Part shown: positions 1 to 8,803 of the stretch, one piece after another
Numbering within the stretch: the first letter of the stretch is position 1
Layout: every line of letters starts with the position of its first letter
From: Streptomyces sp. BV286
GTDB lineage: Bacteria > Actinomycetota > Actinomycetes > Streptomycetales > Streptomycetaceae
Reading direction: 5' to 3'
Length of the DNA stretch: 64,000 bases
Assembly: GCF_019090165.1 (NCBI RefSeq)
Contig: NZ_JAHRIB010000206.1
Location: 1-64,000 of the forward strand
The notes under the pieces: generated by a model
Database searches by the model: none
What the model was told of the DNA's origin: nothing
Seen by the model: the letters and a program-made list of their open reading frames with translations, nothing else
Made by a program: the position numbers and the translations under genes

Positions 1-56
1 GTGTAGGCGGGGTAGTCGTCGTCATCGAGACGGCCGAATGAATCGTCTGCTGTCAT
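1..56 (-). CDS. MerR-type transcriptional regulator, N-terminus only (runs off left edge)
   Basis: The minus strand starts with ATG at 54-56 and reads MTADDSFGRLDDDDYPAYT before the window ends. This acidic leader is what I know from a common Streptomyces family of short MerR-like DNA-binding proteins, in which a winged-helix MerR domain follows. Only about 18 residues are visible, so the assignment rests on the leader alone. The gene would read away from the repetitive region at 330-760. Confidence 0.6.
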   Translation of the reverse strand, partial: MTADDSFGRLDDDDYPAY

Positions 57-81
57 CTCACCTCTCTGTACAACAGGCTGA

Positions 82-113
82 GGGGCCCTGGTGCCGTATG
101 GCACCAAGGCCCC
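82..113. terminator. Strong inverted repeat next to the MerR-type start
   Basis: GGGGCC, one unpaired base, TGGTGCC, loop GTAT, GGCACCA, one unpaired base, GGCCCC. The core GGTGCCGTATGGCACC is perfect. It lies upstream of the leftward gene, so it may be the terminator of something lost, or an operator. There is no run of T on either side. Confidence 0.45.
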
Positions 114-329
114 GAAGGAACTGCTTCACCATCTGCCGGCCTCAGTGCTGCGCCGGCCTTCTGTTTCCGCAGACCCGACTGTGATGCGGCCGGGCATGCG
201 GGGATCGCGGTTGCTGGACCGGAGACCACCTCACTATCGATGTCCTGCGGTACCCGGGCTCACATCCTCCGCCCGGGCGATCCTGATGGCCGAAGCTCCT
301 CCGTTCATCCCTCCTGAACAACCGTTCCC

Positions 330-760
330 AACGGGGACTGCGAACTGCTGGCACTGCGAACTGCCGGCACTGCGTACTGCTGTTACTGCCGGTGATGCTG
401 GTACTGCTGGTGATGCGAACTGCTGGCGGCCTGTGACAGCGCCGCGCTCCGGCAGCCAGCCCCGTCGCCCGTCCTGCGTCTGCTCTGGCTTAGAACCCCA
501 CTGCCGAACTTCCCGGTGCGCGCGCCCGCAGCCGGCGCCTTCACCGAGGTGCTGCTCTCCTACTGCACTGCTGGATCCTGCGAACTGCACTGACAGGTAC
601 TGCTCCTGCGGTCCTGCTCATGGCGGCCCCTGATCACTGCGGGCCGCCCGGTCCGGCCGTCAGTCCCGTCGCCGTCCTGCAACCGCTCTGGCTTCGGAAC
701 TCCACCACCGCACCGTCCTGCGAACTACGTACTGCTGACCGGCAGTTCATCTCTGCCAGA
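330..760. repeat. Non-coding low-complexity region rich in ACTGC/TGCTG, with a diverged duplication
   Basis: Positions 345-430 are built from reiterated ACTGC, GCTGG and GATGC words. Positions 449-500 and 653-706 are recognisable diverged copies of one another (both contain CCCGTCG, GTCCTGC and CTCTGGCTT in the same order). Open frames here have no protein-like composition. I see no gene between 57 and 1111. Confidence 0.5.
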
Positions 761-1030
761 CTTGCCCGACCTCGGCTACGAGAGAAACCATACCCACACA
801 GCCACCCAATGTCTACTCTGGCCAACATAGATTTTCGTGCATCCGACAGTGGGTTTACCACCCCCGGACAGGCAACACAGGAGCAGGCCCCCCGGCCACC
901 GCAACCAGGACACAGACACCAGGCCGGTACGACCGGACGCAGGCGAAAAGGCAGGGGTCATCGCGAACCAGGCCCGAAGGGCCGCCTCTCCAGGGAGCCG
1001 GGGCGGCCGGCTGCACCCCCGCGTCCCGCA

Positions 1031-1081
1031 TTACTTGGCCAGCCACACGATTACTGCTACCTTAATTATGTGGCCAGCCAC
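1031..1081. promoter_or_regulatory. Duplicated palindromic operator upstream of the oxidoreductase/MarR operon
   Basis: TGGCCAGCCAC occurs at 1036-1046 and 1071-1081, inside a longer imperfect direct repeat with a 35-bp period (TTACT and TTATG precede the two copies). The right copy reads GTGGCCAGCCAC, a 12-bp palindrome broken only at the centre. An AT-rich TTAATTAT lies between the copies, where a -10 element could sit. The likely ligand is the MarR protein encoded at 3174; that is inference. Confidence 0.55.
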
Positions 1082-1111
1082 TCTTTTGGCGGCCGAAGGG
1101 ATGGAGTCATG

Positions 1112-2017
1112 ATGAAAGCAATCGTTTTCGACCGTTTCGGTGGCACGGACGTGCTGCACGAGGCGGACATCGAGGTCCCGCAGCCCGGCCCCGGCCAGGT
1201 CCGGGTCCGGGTGAAGGCCGCCGGGCTGAACGCGCTGGACGGCAAGATCCGCGCCGGGATGCTGGAGGCCGTCCGCCCGACGGTCTTCCCCGCCGTCCCC
1301 GGTGGTGAGCTCGCCGGCGTGGTGGACGCCCTAGGTGAGGGCGTGCGGAATGTGCAGGTCGGTGATGAGGTGCTGGGCTGGTCGGACACCGGCTCGTACG
1401 CCCAGTACGCGCTGGCCACCACCGTGGCACCCAAGCCCGCCGGCCTCGACTGGCAGCACGCGGCGGCGCTGCCGGTGGCCGGGGAGACGGCCGAGCGGGT
1501 CCTGGACCTGCTGGGGGTCGCCGCCGGGGAGACCGTGCTGATGCACGGCGCGTCCGGAGCGGTGGGCACCGTGGCGGTGCAGCTCGCCGCGGCCCGCGGA
1601 GCACGCGTGATCGCCACCGCGGGCCCCTCCAACCAGGACTACCTCACCTCGCTCGGCGCCACCGCGACCGTGTACGGCGAGGGCCTGGTCGAGCGGGTGC
1701 GGGCGCTGGCCCCCGACGGCGTGGACGCGGTGTTCGACCTGGCCGGCAAGGGCGCCCTGGAGGACTCCGTCACCCTGCGGGGCGGCACCGGGCGCATCGT
1801 CACCATCGCCGACTTCGGAGCACGGCAGCTGGGCATCACCTTCTCCCAGGGTTCCCCGGAGCGCTCGGCCGCCCGCCTGGCCGCCCTGGCCCAGGACGCC
1901 GCAACCGGCAAGCTCCTCACCACCGTCACCGCCTACCCGCTCGACCAGGCGGCCAAGGCCCAGCAGGTCAGCGACGCCGGGCACGTGCGGGGCAAGCTCG
2001 TCCTGAGCATCGGCTGA
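1112..2017 (+). CDS. NADPH:quinone oxidoreductase / zinc-independent alcohol dehydrogenase-like (MDR family)
   Basis: A 301-residue medium-chain reductase. The N-terminal GroES-like domain (MKAIVFDRFGG, then PGPGQVRVRVKAAGLN near residues 26-40) is followed by a Rossmann domain with the nucleotide loop HGASGAVGTVAVQLA at about 145-159. No zinc-binding cysteines are present, as in the QOR subfamily that reduces quinones or enones with NADPH. ATG codons at 1109 and 1112 are adjacent; GGAG at 1103 fits the second better. It is the first gene of a probable operon with an old-yellow-enzyme reductase and a MarR regulator, which suggests an electrophile or quinone stress response. Confidence 0.88.
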   Translation: MKAIVFDRFGGTDVLHEADIEVPQPGPGQVRVRVKAAGLNALDGKIRAGMLEAVRPTVFPAVPGGELAGVVDALGEGVRNVQVGDEVLGWSDTGSYAQYALATTVAPKPAGLDWQHAAALPVAGETAERVLDLLGVAAGETVLMHGASGAVGTVAVQLAAARGARVIATAGPSNQDYLTSLGATATVYGEGLVERVRALAPDGVDAVFDLAGKGALEDSVTLRGGTGRIVTIADFGARQLGITFSQGSPERSAARLAALAQDAATGKLLTTVTAYPLDQAAKAQQVSDAGHVRGKLVLSIG

Positions 2018-2100
2018 ACACGCCCGCCCGCCTCCTCCCCACGACCACCCCCTGCCCTTTACGGTGACCAGCCGGTCACCGCCCTATCGAAGGACCCCTC

Positions 2101-3162
2101 ATGCTGGATTCCCTGTGGACGCCGACCGCTCTTGGCAGCATCTCTTTGCCGCACCGCCTGGTCATGGCCCCCATGACCCGTGACCGCTCCACACCAGAAG
2201 GCATACCGACCGAACTGAACGCCGAGTACTACGCCCAGCGGGCCTCGCACGCGCTCGTCATCACCGAGGGAACCCAGCCCTCCGCCGACGGCCAGGGCTA
2301 CCTCCTGACCCCCGGCATCCACAACGACGAGCAGATCGCCGGGTGGCGCAAGGTCACCGACGCCGTGCACGCGGCCGACGGCCGGATCGTCATCCAGCTG
2401 ATGCACACCGGCCGCATCGCCCACCCCGACAACACCCCCCACGGGCGCCAGCCGGTCGCCCCCTCCGCGATCCGGCCAGCGGGCGTGATGTTCACCGCGT
2501 CGGGGCCCCAGGAGATGCCGATCCCCCGTGCGCTGTCGGCGCAGGAGGTCGCGGCGACCGTCGACGACTTCCGGCGCGCCGCAGCGGCTGCCATCGCGGC
2601 AGGCGCCTACGGTGTGGAGATCCACGGCGCCAACGGCTACCTGGTGCACCAGTTCCTGTCCGACAACACCAACCGGCGCACCGATGGCTACGGCGGCTCG
2701 ATCGAGGGCCGTATCCGCTTCGCCGTCGAGGTCGCAGCCGCGGTGGCCGACGAGATCGGCGCCGAGCGCGCCGGTATCCGTATCTCCCCCGCGAACCCCT
2801 ACAACGACATCGCCGAGTCCGACACCGCCGAGCTGTATCCGGCGCTCCTGGAGGCCCTGCGCCCCCTGGACCTGGCCTACCTCCACGTGATGCACGCCGG
2901 CGACGAGGCCCTCCTCGACGCCCTGCGCGCGCAGTGGCCGGCCACGCTGATCCTCAACCGGGGCGGCACCGACCTGCCCGCCCGCGCCCAGGACATCACC
3001 AACGGCACGGCCGACCTCGTCTCCGTCGGCGCCCTCGCGCTCGCCAACCCCGACCTGGTCGAGCGGCTCCGCGCCGGCGCACCCCTCAACACCCCCGACC
3101 CGGCCACCTTCTACGGCGGCGGAGCGGCCGGCTACACCGACTACCCCACCCACACACGCTGA
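2101..3162 (+). CDS. Alkene reductase, old yellow enzyme family (FMN-dependent)
   Basis: A 353-residue single-domain TIM-barrel flavoprotein of normal family length. Diagnostic features: APMTR at about 23-27 (FMN contact), HTGR near 102-105, the substrate-activating pair in HGANGY (His175, Asn178), and the FMN-phosphate region NRRTDGYGGS at 191-200. Such enzymes use NAD(P)H to reduce electron-poor C=C bonds and some nitro compounds. It follows the quinone oxidoreductase by 83 bp and is followed 11 bp later by the MarR gene, so the three are probably co-transcribed. The true substrate cannot be read from sequence. Confidence 0.92.
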   Translation: MLDSLWTPTALGSISLPHRLVMAPMTRDRSTPEGIPTELNAEYYAQRASHALVITEGTQPSADGQGYLLTPGIHNDEQIAGWRKVTDAVHAADGRIVIQLMHTGRIAHPDNTPHGRQPVAPSAIRPAGVMFTASGPQEMPIPRALSAQEVAATVDDFRRAAAAAIAAGAYGVEIHGANGYLVHQFLSDNTNRRTDGYGGSIEGRIRFAVEVAAAVADEIGAERAGIRISPANPYNDIAESDTAELYPALLEALRPLDLAYLHVMHAGDEALLDALRAQWPATLILNRGGTDLPARAQDITNGTADLVSVGALALANPDLVERLRAGAPLNTPDPATFYGGGAAGYTDYPTHTR

Positions 3163-3173
3163 GGAACCGGACC

Positions 3174-3653
3174 ATGCCCACGCCCGAACCCCGCATCCCC
3201 ACGACCGCCGGCGGCGGACCGATGAGCTACGCGATCTTCCAGCTCGCCCGCACCCACCGCGCCTACGCCGCCACCCTGCTGCGGGAGATGGACCTGCATC
3301 CCGGACAGGAACTGCTGCTGATGCACCTTCTCGACCGGGACGGCCAGTCCCAGTCCGAGCTGCTCGAATGCCTGGGCGTGGACCACTCCACCATCTCCAA
3401 GGCGCTGCGCCGCATGCAGGACGCCGGCCTGGTCGTCCGCGAGCCCGCCGCACATGACCGGCGCGTCATGGTGGTCCACCTCACCGACAAGGGGCGTGCC
3501 ATGCGCGAGCCCATCGCGGCCCTGTGGCAGGCCCTGGAGGAGACCTCCGCGCGGAATCTGTCGGACCAGCAGGCCGAGTCCTTCGTCACGACCGCGTACG
3601 CCATCACCGAGGCGATCAGCGGCCGCGCGCTGCCGGAAGAAGAGTCCGGGTGA
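3174..3653 (+). CDS. MarR-family transcriptional regulator
   Basis: 159 residues with the MarR winged helix: GVDHSTISKALRRMQDAGLV is the recognition-helix region, and the following REPAAHDRRVMVVHLTDKG is the typical wing with its DxR motif. The ATG at 3174 has GAGG at 3161-3164. An open frame extends far upstream, but it only shadows the reductase gene. Its place at the end of the oxidoreductase operon suggests autorepression through the palindromes at 1031-1081. Confidence 0.9.
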   Translation: MPTPEPRIPTTAGGGPMSYAIFQLARTHRAYAATLLREMDLHPGQELLLMHLLDRDGQSQSELLECLGVDHSTISKALRRMQDAGLVVREPAAHDRRVMVVHLTDKGRAMREPIAALWQALEETSARNLSDQQAESFVTTAYAITEAISGRALPEEESG

Positions 3654-3939
3654 CTTGCCGGTGCCGGTGTGCACCCCCAGGCCGCGTACGCCGCACCGCA
3701 GGCGGAAAGGGGCACGCGGACCGGGGTCCCCGGACGCCCCGTCGTGAGCCTCAAAGCAGACCCGGGCAAGGCCCACGCTCTCCGGGAACACAACAGCCAC
3801 ATCACCCGACCACCACACGAACAAGAAGCACTGGATCACGCCGGAGGGCGGGACGTCGGCAAGGAGCTCACCAGGGAACTCGTCACCGACTCCTGCCTGC
3901 TCGTCGCCGCCCGCCTGCCCAAGATTCGACGTGCTGCGG

Positions 3940-4743
3940 TCAGCGGGTGATGAACGGCTCTGTCAGGTGCGGGGTCGCGAGGTGGAGGGTACCGGCGGGC
4001 CGGCTGTGGAGCACCTGCTGTCTTGCGGTCCTTGCCTGCTCGGGGTCCATCTCGTGGGAGTAGGCGAGTTCGGGGTGGAGCAACTGGATCGCGTGCACGA
4101 GCAGGTCACCGGTGACGGCGACCAGCTCGTGCCCGGACGTGACGAGCACGCTCTGGTGCCCGGGAGTGTGACCGGGCGTGGCGACCGCGCGCTCGCCTCT
4201 GCGCAGGGAGGTGTCGCCGTCGAGCAGACGTAGCTGATCGGTCTTTTGGAGCGGGGCGATCACCGTGGAACGCAACTGCGGGTTGACCTCCTCGATCACG
4301 TCGAGTTCGGCCTGCTGCAACAGGTATTCGGCGTTCGGGAAGAACGGCCGCGCGTGCTCGCCGCCGACGACGGCCCAGCCCACGTGGTCGGTGTGGAGGT
4401 GTGTGAGCACCACGGTGTCCACGTCGGACGGCTCGATACCTGCGGCGGCCAGCGAAGCCGGGAGAGCCCCGGGCACGGGCGCCCACGAGGCTGCCGGGCT
4501 GTCAGCCGGGCCGATCCCCGCGTCGACCAGCGTCACACCCTGGTCGCTGCGGATCGCGAACGCGCGGAACTGGAGCCGCCAGCGCCCGTCTGCGTCGAGT
4601 GCGCCGGGATCGAACTGGTCGGCCGCCGCCCACTGCTCGGCGGTGGCATCGGGAAACGCCTCCGGCCTGGGGGAGAAGAAAGGGCCCGCGCCGTCGGCGA
4701 GTGCGATGACGGTGTACGGGCCGACTTTGATCGAAGGGGGCAT
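3940..4743 (-). CDS. Metallo-beta-lactamase-fold hydrolase (lactonase-like)
   Basis: 267 residues. The metal site is clear: THLHTDH with His115, His117, Asp119 and His120, then PGHTPGH (third metal His), GDLLVHAIQL, and a C-terminal His in ATPHL. The layout resembles the AttM/AiiA-type N-acyl-homoserine lactonase branch, but many members have other ester or lactone substrates, so only the fold and dinuclear zinc chemistry are safe. The start is the only in-frame ATG before the conserved MPPSIKVGPY; upstream in the same frame lies IS701 debris. It converges with the MarR gene; the 286 bp between them holds no recognisable gene. Confidence 0.87.
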   Translation of the reverse strand: MPPSIKVGPYTVIALADGAGPFFSPRPEAFPDATAEQWAAADQFDPGALDADGRWRLQFRAFAIRSDQGVTLVDAGIGPADSPAASWAPVPGALPASLAAAGIEPSDVDTVVLTHLHTDHVGWAVVGGEHARPFFPNAEYLLQQAELDVIEEVNPQLRSTVIAPLQKTDQLRLLDGDTSLRRGERAVATPGHTPGHQSVLVTSGHELVAVTGDLLVHAIQLLHPELAYSHEMDPEQARTARQQVLHSRPAGTLHLATPHLTEPFITR

Positions 4744-4880
4744 CTCCCAGATGGTGCCACCGGCGGGCGGCCCACGACCAGGCAAGCCGCCCGGAGTTCG
4801 CTCCAGGTCGGGAGCGGAAGTTGCAGCGTAGGAAGCCCGCACCCTTCCGATGATCGCAAAGCGGCCCCTCAATCGTGTTG

Positions 4881-5046
4881 CCGGGGGATGCTCGGCAAGC
4901 GTCCAGCAGTTCCTGCGCGGCAGGTCCGACACCAACCCGAGCACGAACGCCCCTGCCCGGCGCCGTGGTTCCACCCGTGCGAACCGTCCCGCAATACGGC
5001 CCATCAGGACCTCGAACGCTTCCTGCCAGCGGGCAGGATCCAGGCT
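4881..5046 (-). pseudogene. IS701-family transposase, N-terminal fragment
   Basis: The minus strand encodes DPARWQEAFEVLMGRIAGRF, then ARVEPRRR, then DLPRRNCWTLAEH, which is the N-terminal signature of the Streptomyces IS701 transposases (expected RFARVEPR...LPRKNCWTIAEH). The homology stops abruptly, and the frame fuses into unrelated sequence in front of the hydrolase. No DDE part remains. A second fragment of the same family lies at 17230-17510 on the other strand. Confidence 0.6.
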
Positions 5047-5088
5047 GTGGCCTGCGGCCACCGACTGATCTTCTGCCTTCACACACCG

Positions 5089-5250
5089 ATGACCACCGGT
5101 GGCCTCATTGTCACTGGCCCGCACCGGGGCTCGATGTGGTTCGACGCCCGGGCCGCCTGCGTCCAGGTCCTGCCACCGAACCTGGACGGCCGAGTTGTGT
5201 CGTTCGCGGACTGGCTCGGCCGGAGGTCCATGGATCTGCTGGGCCGGTGA
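5089..5250 (+). pseudogene. Possible SMI1/KNR4-family C-terminal fragment
   Basis: The plus strand reads TGGLIVTGPHRGSMWFDAR followed about 20 residues later by SFADWLGRR, a pattern I associate with the C-terminus of SMI1/KNR4 immunity-type proteins (a G-hydrophobic-VxGPxRG strand followed by a FxxWY/L helix). There is no N-terminal half and no convincing start. The fragment is short and the family call is tentative. Confidence 0.3.
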
Positions 5251-5584
5251 ACGCTGGCGAAGTCCCGCTGGGTCGTGCACAAGGCTTCGGCGTAGTCGCG
5301 TGACGCCTGGTTCGTGAGGATCTGTCAGCTCGACGGTGCCACCGGAACGTGACAGGCACGCGGCTTCCAAGATCATGGAGTCCTACCTTTCTTGATGTGG
5401 GTCTGAGCTGGTCATTCGTAAGATCGGCGGGGCCCAGGGGTTCCGGATATGGCTGTCATGGAGTCGCCGCTGGATGGCTCAGAGAACTTGGCCGCCCGGA
5501 ACCCCGCGACGACTCGACCGCTAATTGGGAGACGCGACGCGATCGCTTTGTAGGACAACGTCGGCGAGGTCGTCTGCTGGGTTC

Positions 5585-6802
5585 ATGTACGACGAGCTGA
5601 CGGAGGTGGCCGTGCCCGAGATCTGGGCCGGAGTGGACATCGGCAAGGAACATCACCACTGCGTGGTGATCGACGCCCAGGGCAAGCGGCTGCTGTCGCG
5701 TCGGATCCTGAACGACGAGGCTGAGCTGCTCCAGCTCATCGCTGACGTACTGGAGCTGTCGCGGGATGTGCTGTGGGCGGTGGACATCAACCACGGCGGG
5801 GCCGCGCTCCTGCTCGGTCTGCTGGTCAGTCACGACCAACATGTCACCTACATCACAGGCCTGGCCGTCCACCGCGCCTCGGCCGGCTACCGGAGCCAGG
5901 CCAAGACCGACGCGAAGGACGCGTTCGTCATCGCCGACCAGGCCCACATGCGCACCGACCTCGGCGTGCTGCGGCCCGGCGACGAGATATCGGTCGACCT
6001 GCGCACGCTGGTCACCCGCCGCACCGATCTGGTCTGCGACCGGACCCGGCAGATCAACCGCCTGCGCGCCCAACTCCTGGAAATCTTCCCTGCGTTGGAA
6101 CGCTCGCTGGACCTGACGAAGAAGGGGCCGGTCCTGTTGCTGACCGGCTATCAGACCCCGGCCGCGATCCGTCGCGCCGGCGCCTCCCGGATCGCGACGT
6201 GGCTGAAGAACCGCAAGGTCCGCAACAGCGCGGCCCTGGCCCGGACCGTTGTGGAGGCCGCCGAGGCCCAGTTCACCGCACTGCCCGGCGAGAAACTCGC
6301 GGCCACCATGGTGGCCCGCCTGGCAAAGGGGGTGATGGCCCTCGATGAGGAGATCACCGAGCTCGAAGCCCTGATCGAGACCCGGTTTCGCGAGCACCCG
6401 CACGCCGAGGTGATTCAGAGCCTGCCTGGCATGGGCACCATGCTGAGCGCGGAGTTCCTCGCGGCGACCGGCGGCGACATGGACACCTTCGGCACAGCCG
6501 ACCGCCTGGCCGGCTACGCCGGCCTCGCACCCGTCCCCCGCGACTCCGGACGCGTCAGCGGCAACCTCCGCCGCCCACGCCGCTACCACCGCGGCCTGCT
6601 CCGCGCCTTCTTCCTCTCGGCCTTCGCCAGCCTGCGGAACTGTCCCGCCTCGAAACAGTTCTATGAGCGCAAGCGGACCGAGGGCAAGGGGCACAAACAG
6701 GCGCTGCTGGCACTCGCCCGCCGCCGGGCCAACGTCCTGTGGGCCATGATCCGCGACGGAGCGTGCTACCAAGCCACACCACCAGTCACGGCAACGGCTT
6801 GA
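5585..6802 (+). CDS. IS110-family transposase, apparently intact
   Basis: 405 residues. The N-terminal DEDD nuclease domain starts with WAGVDIGKEHHHCVV (first catalytic Asp) and continues to KTDAKDAFVIADQAH (later acidic residues). The C-terminal half has the IS110 serine domain region SLPGMGTMLSAEFLAATGG and YAGLAPVPRDSGR. No frameshift is visible. ATG at 5585 gives a normal length; GTG at 5612 is an alternative. IS110 elements lack terminal inverted repeats and carry a bridge RNA in a flanking non-coding end, so the element ends cannot be placed from this sequence. The ISAs1 element begins only 48 bp downstream. Confidence 0.9.
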   Translation: MYDELTEVAVPEIWAGVDIGKEHHHCVVIDAQGKRLLSRRILNDEAELLQLIADVLELSRDVLWAVDINHGGAALLLGLLVSHDQHVTYITGLAVHRASAGYRSQAKTDAKDAFVIADQAHMRTDLGVLRPGDEISVDLRTLVTRRTDLVCDRTRQINRLRAQLLEIFPALERSLDLTKKGPVLLLTGYQTPAAIRRAGASRIATWLKNRKVRNSAALARTVVEAAEAQFTALPGEKLAATMVARLAKGVMALDEEITELEALIETRFREHPHAEVIQSLPGMGTMLSAEFLAATGGDMDTFGTADRLAGYAGLAPVPRDSGRVSGNLRRPRRYHRGLLRAFFLSAFASLRNCPASKQFYERKRTEGKGHKQALLALARRRANVLWAMIRDGACYQATPPVTATA

Positions 6803-6850
6803 CAACGTCATTGGGAAGTTCTCTACGCCCCGTGATCCGAGTGGAAGACC

Positions 6851-8197
6851 GTGCCTGCCGACGCATCATCCCTGATCCCGCCTGCCCTTGACCAGCTACG
6901 CGAGCATCCCGAGGTCGTATTGGCCGAGGTGCCGCGCCTGCTGGAGCGGCTGGCCGAGGTGCCCGACCCACGAGACCCACGCGGCGTACGGCACGCTCTG
7001 GTTGCCGTGCTCGCGCTGACCGCGTGCGCAGTTCTGGCGGGGGCGACTTCTGTGCTGGCAGTCAGCGAGTGGATCGCCGATGCCCCGCCGCACATCCTTC
7101 AACGCCTCGGCATACGCCTCGATCCACTATTCCCGAAGCGGTTCCTGCCTGCGGAAACGACGATCCGGCGGCTACTGGCCCGCCTCGATGGCGACGCGCT
7201 GGACCGGGCGGTCGGACGCTGGCTCGCCCACCGCCGCCCGAAGGCGACCGGGCTGCGCGGCCTCGCGGTGGACGGCAAAAGCCTGCGTGGCGCGGCAAAA
7301 GCGAACGGCCGCAAGGTCCACCTGCTTGCCGCACTGGAGCACACCACCGGCCTGGTCCTGGCCCAGATGGACGTCGGCGAGAAGACGAACGAGATCACCT
7401 GCTTCAACCCGCTGCTGGACACCGTCGCCGACCTGGCAGGAACCGTCGTCACCAGCGACGCCATGCACACCCAGCGCGAACACGCTGACTACCTCCTCGG
7501 CCGGGGCGCCCACTACATCGTGATAGTCAAAGGCAACCACAAGAAGCTGCGCCGACAGCTCAAGTCCCTTCCCTGGAAGGTCATCCCGCTTCAAGGACGC
7601 ACCAAGGGCGTCGGCCACGACCGCTCGGAAATCCGCCGGATCAAGGCCGCCACTGTCAACAGCCTCCTCTTCCCCGGAGCCCGACAGGCCGCCCAGATCA
7701 AGCGCCGGCGCACCGACCGCAAGACCGGCAAGACCACCGTCAAGACCGTCTACGCCGTCACCAGCCTGACCGCCGAGCAGACCAGCCCGTCCCAGCCCGC
7801 CCAACTCGTCCGCGACCACTGGAAGATCGAGGCCCTGCACCACGTCCGCGACACCACCTTCGCCGAGGACGCCTCCCAGCTGCGGACCGGCAACGCACCC
7901 CGCGCGATGGCCACCTGGCGCAACCTCGCCATCGGAGCCCTACGCACGGCCGGAGTGAAGAACATCGCGGCCGGCCTCCGCCGCTACGCCCGCGACCCTC
8001 GCCGCCCCCCTCGCACTCCTCGGCCTCGGGTGATCACGAACCGAATGTCATGCAACTGCGCCGAAGCCCCCTGGGGCTTACGTGACCACGGCACGGCATC
8101 CCACCGGGGACTCTGCCCACCGGCCTACTCGCCTGGCGGAACTCGAACGAAGCCCTCGGTCCAATCGTCCTCATCGAGCTCGCAGGCGTCGAAGTAG
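6851..8197 (+). CDS. ISAs1-family transposase with a frameshifted C-terminus
   Basis: The DDE transposase of the ISAs1 (H-repeat) family: [16 protein letters not shown] near the start, then [31 protein letters not shown], and [18 protein letters not shown] carrying the final Glu. The protein matches the family up to [10 protein letters not shown] at about 8003. There a run of six C shifts the frame; one C fewer would give LALLGLG and a stop at 8031-8033, the normal end. As given, translation continues about 55 residues into unrelated sequence to 8197, overlapping the next gene on the other strand. Starts at GTG 6851. Confidence 0.82.
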   Translation: MPADASSLIPPALDQLREHPEVVLAEVPRLLERLAEVPDPRDPRGVRHALVAVLALTACAVLAGATSVLAVSEWIADAPPHILQRLGIRLDPLFPKRFLPAETTIRRLLARLDGDALDRAVGRWLAHRRPKATGLRGLAVDGKSLRGAAKANGRKVHLLAALEHTTGLVLAQMDVGEKTNEITCFNPLLDTVADLAGTVVTSDAMHTQREHADYLLGRGAHYIVIVKGNHKKLRRQLKSLPWKVIPLQGRTKGVGHDRSEIRRIKAATVNSLLFPGARQAAQIKRRRTDRKTGKTTVKTVYAVTSLTAEQTSPSQPAQLVRDHWKIEALHHVRDTTFAEDASQLRTGNAPRAMATWRNLAIGALRTAGVKNIAAGLRRYARDPRRPPRTPRPRVITNRMSCNCAEAPWGLRDHGTASHRGLCPPAYSPGGTRTKPSVQSSSSSSQASK

Positions 8198-8409
8198 AAG
8201 CACTCAGGTTCATCGCGGAAGCCCGGTAGCAGTCGAGCCTGACGCACACGCTCTTCAACCCGTTCAAGGGTTGAGTAGATACCGAGCAGCTTTACGTCGT
8301 CGCCGTCCGACTCGTCGCAGAACACACCGCTCTCCTCGACGTGCACTGTCGAGCCGTCGTTGCCAGCTTCGTTCTGGTGGCCGACATGCCACAGCGGATA
8401 CACGATCAC
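8125..8409 (-). CDS. Small DUF7336-type conserved protein
   Basis: 94 residues: [14 protein letters not shown], then [20 protein letters not shown], a LPGFRDEP turn and an acidic end with [13 protein letters not shown]. This matches a small family in Streptomyces (YVLWH...KLLGVYST...A..RI....LPGF...P..F....Y.....WTEGF) of unknown function. The gene is intact. Its 3' end overlaps the artefactual tail of the frameshifted ISAs1 transposase, which supports 8031 as that gene's original stop. Confidence 0.7.
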   Translation of the reverse strand: MIVYPLWHVGHQNEAGNDGSTVHVEESGVFCDESDGDDVKLLGIYSTLERVEERVRQARLLPGFRDEPECFYFDACELDEDDWTEGFVRVPPGE

Positions 8410-8803
8410 GGACGAGAAGCTATCAGCACGCGAGTTCGTGGGGCCTGCGACGTTCAGCGCCCCGCACCTCCCGGGACCTCACGAACACAACCCGGGCATC
8501 ACGCGACTACGCCGAGGCCCTGGGGTCGTGCATGGTCAGGGGAATCCGGTGCATGGCACGGCGCTCGAACTCAACCGCCACGGGAATGCTTGACCACATC
8601 AATCGCGGGTCAGGGCGTAAGGAAATCCGTGGACGGGCCCGCGGTAGATCACTTAGTGTGTGGCTCCACGCCCTGAGATGGATGGAAGGAGGCGAGTGCC
8701 GTGCGGTTCACACCTTTCCAGCGCTCCCTCTTTCCGCTGTCCCGGCGTGGTTTGTGAGTTCTGACCGGGAGCGCTCCAAGCAGCCTGTATCCCGGAGGAA
8801 TTC

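Noticed and set aside
3669-3950. 93-codon plus-strand frame after the MarR gene
   Set aside because: The middle part looks mildly protein-like, but there is no ribosome site, no family, and it ends on the hydrolase stop region.
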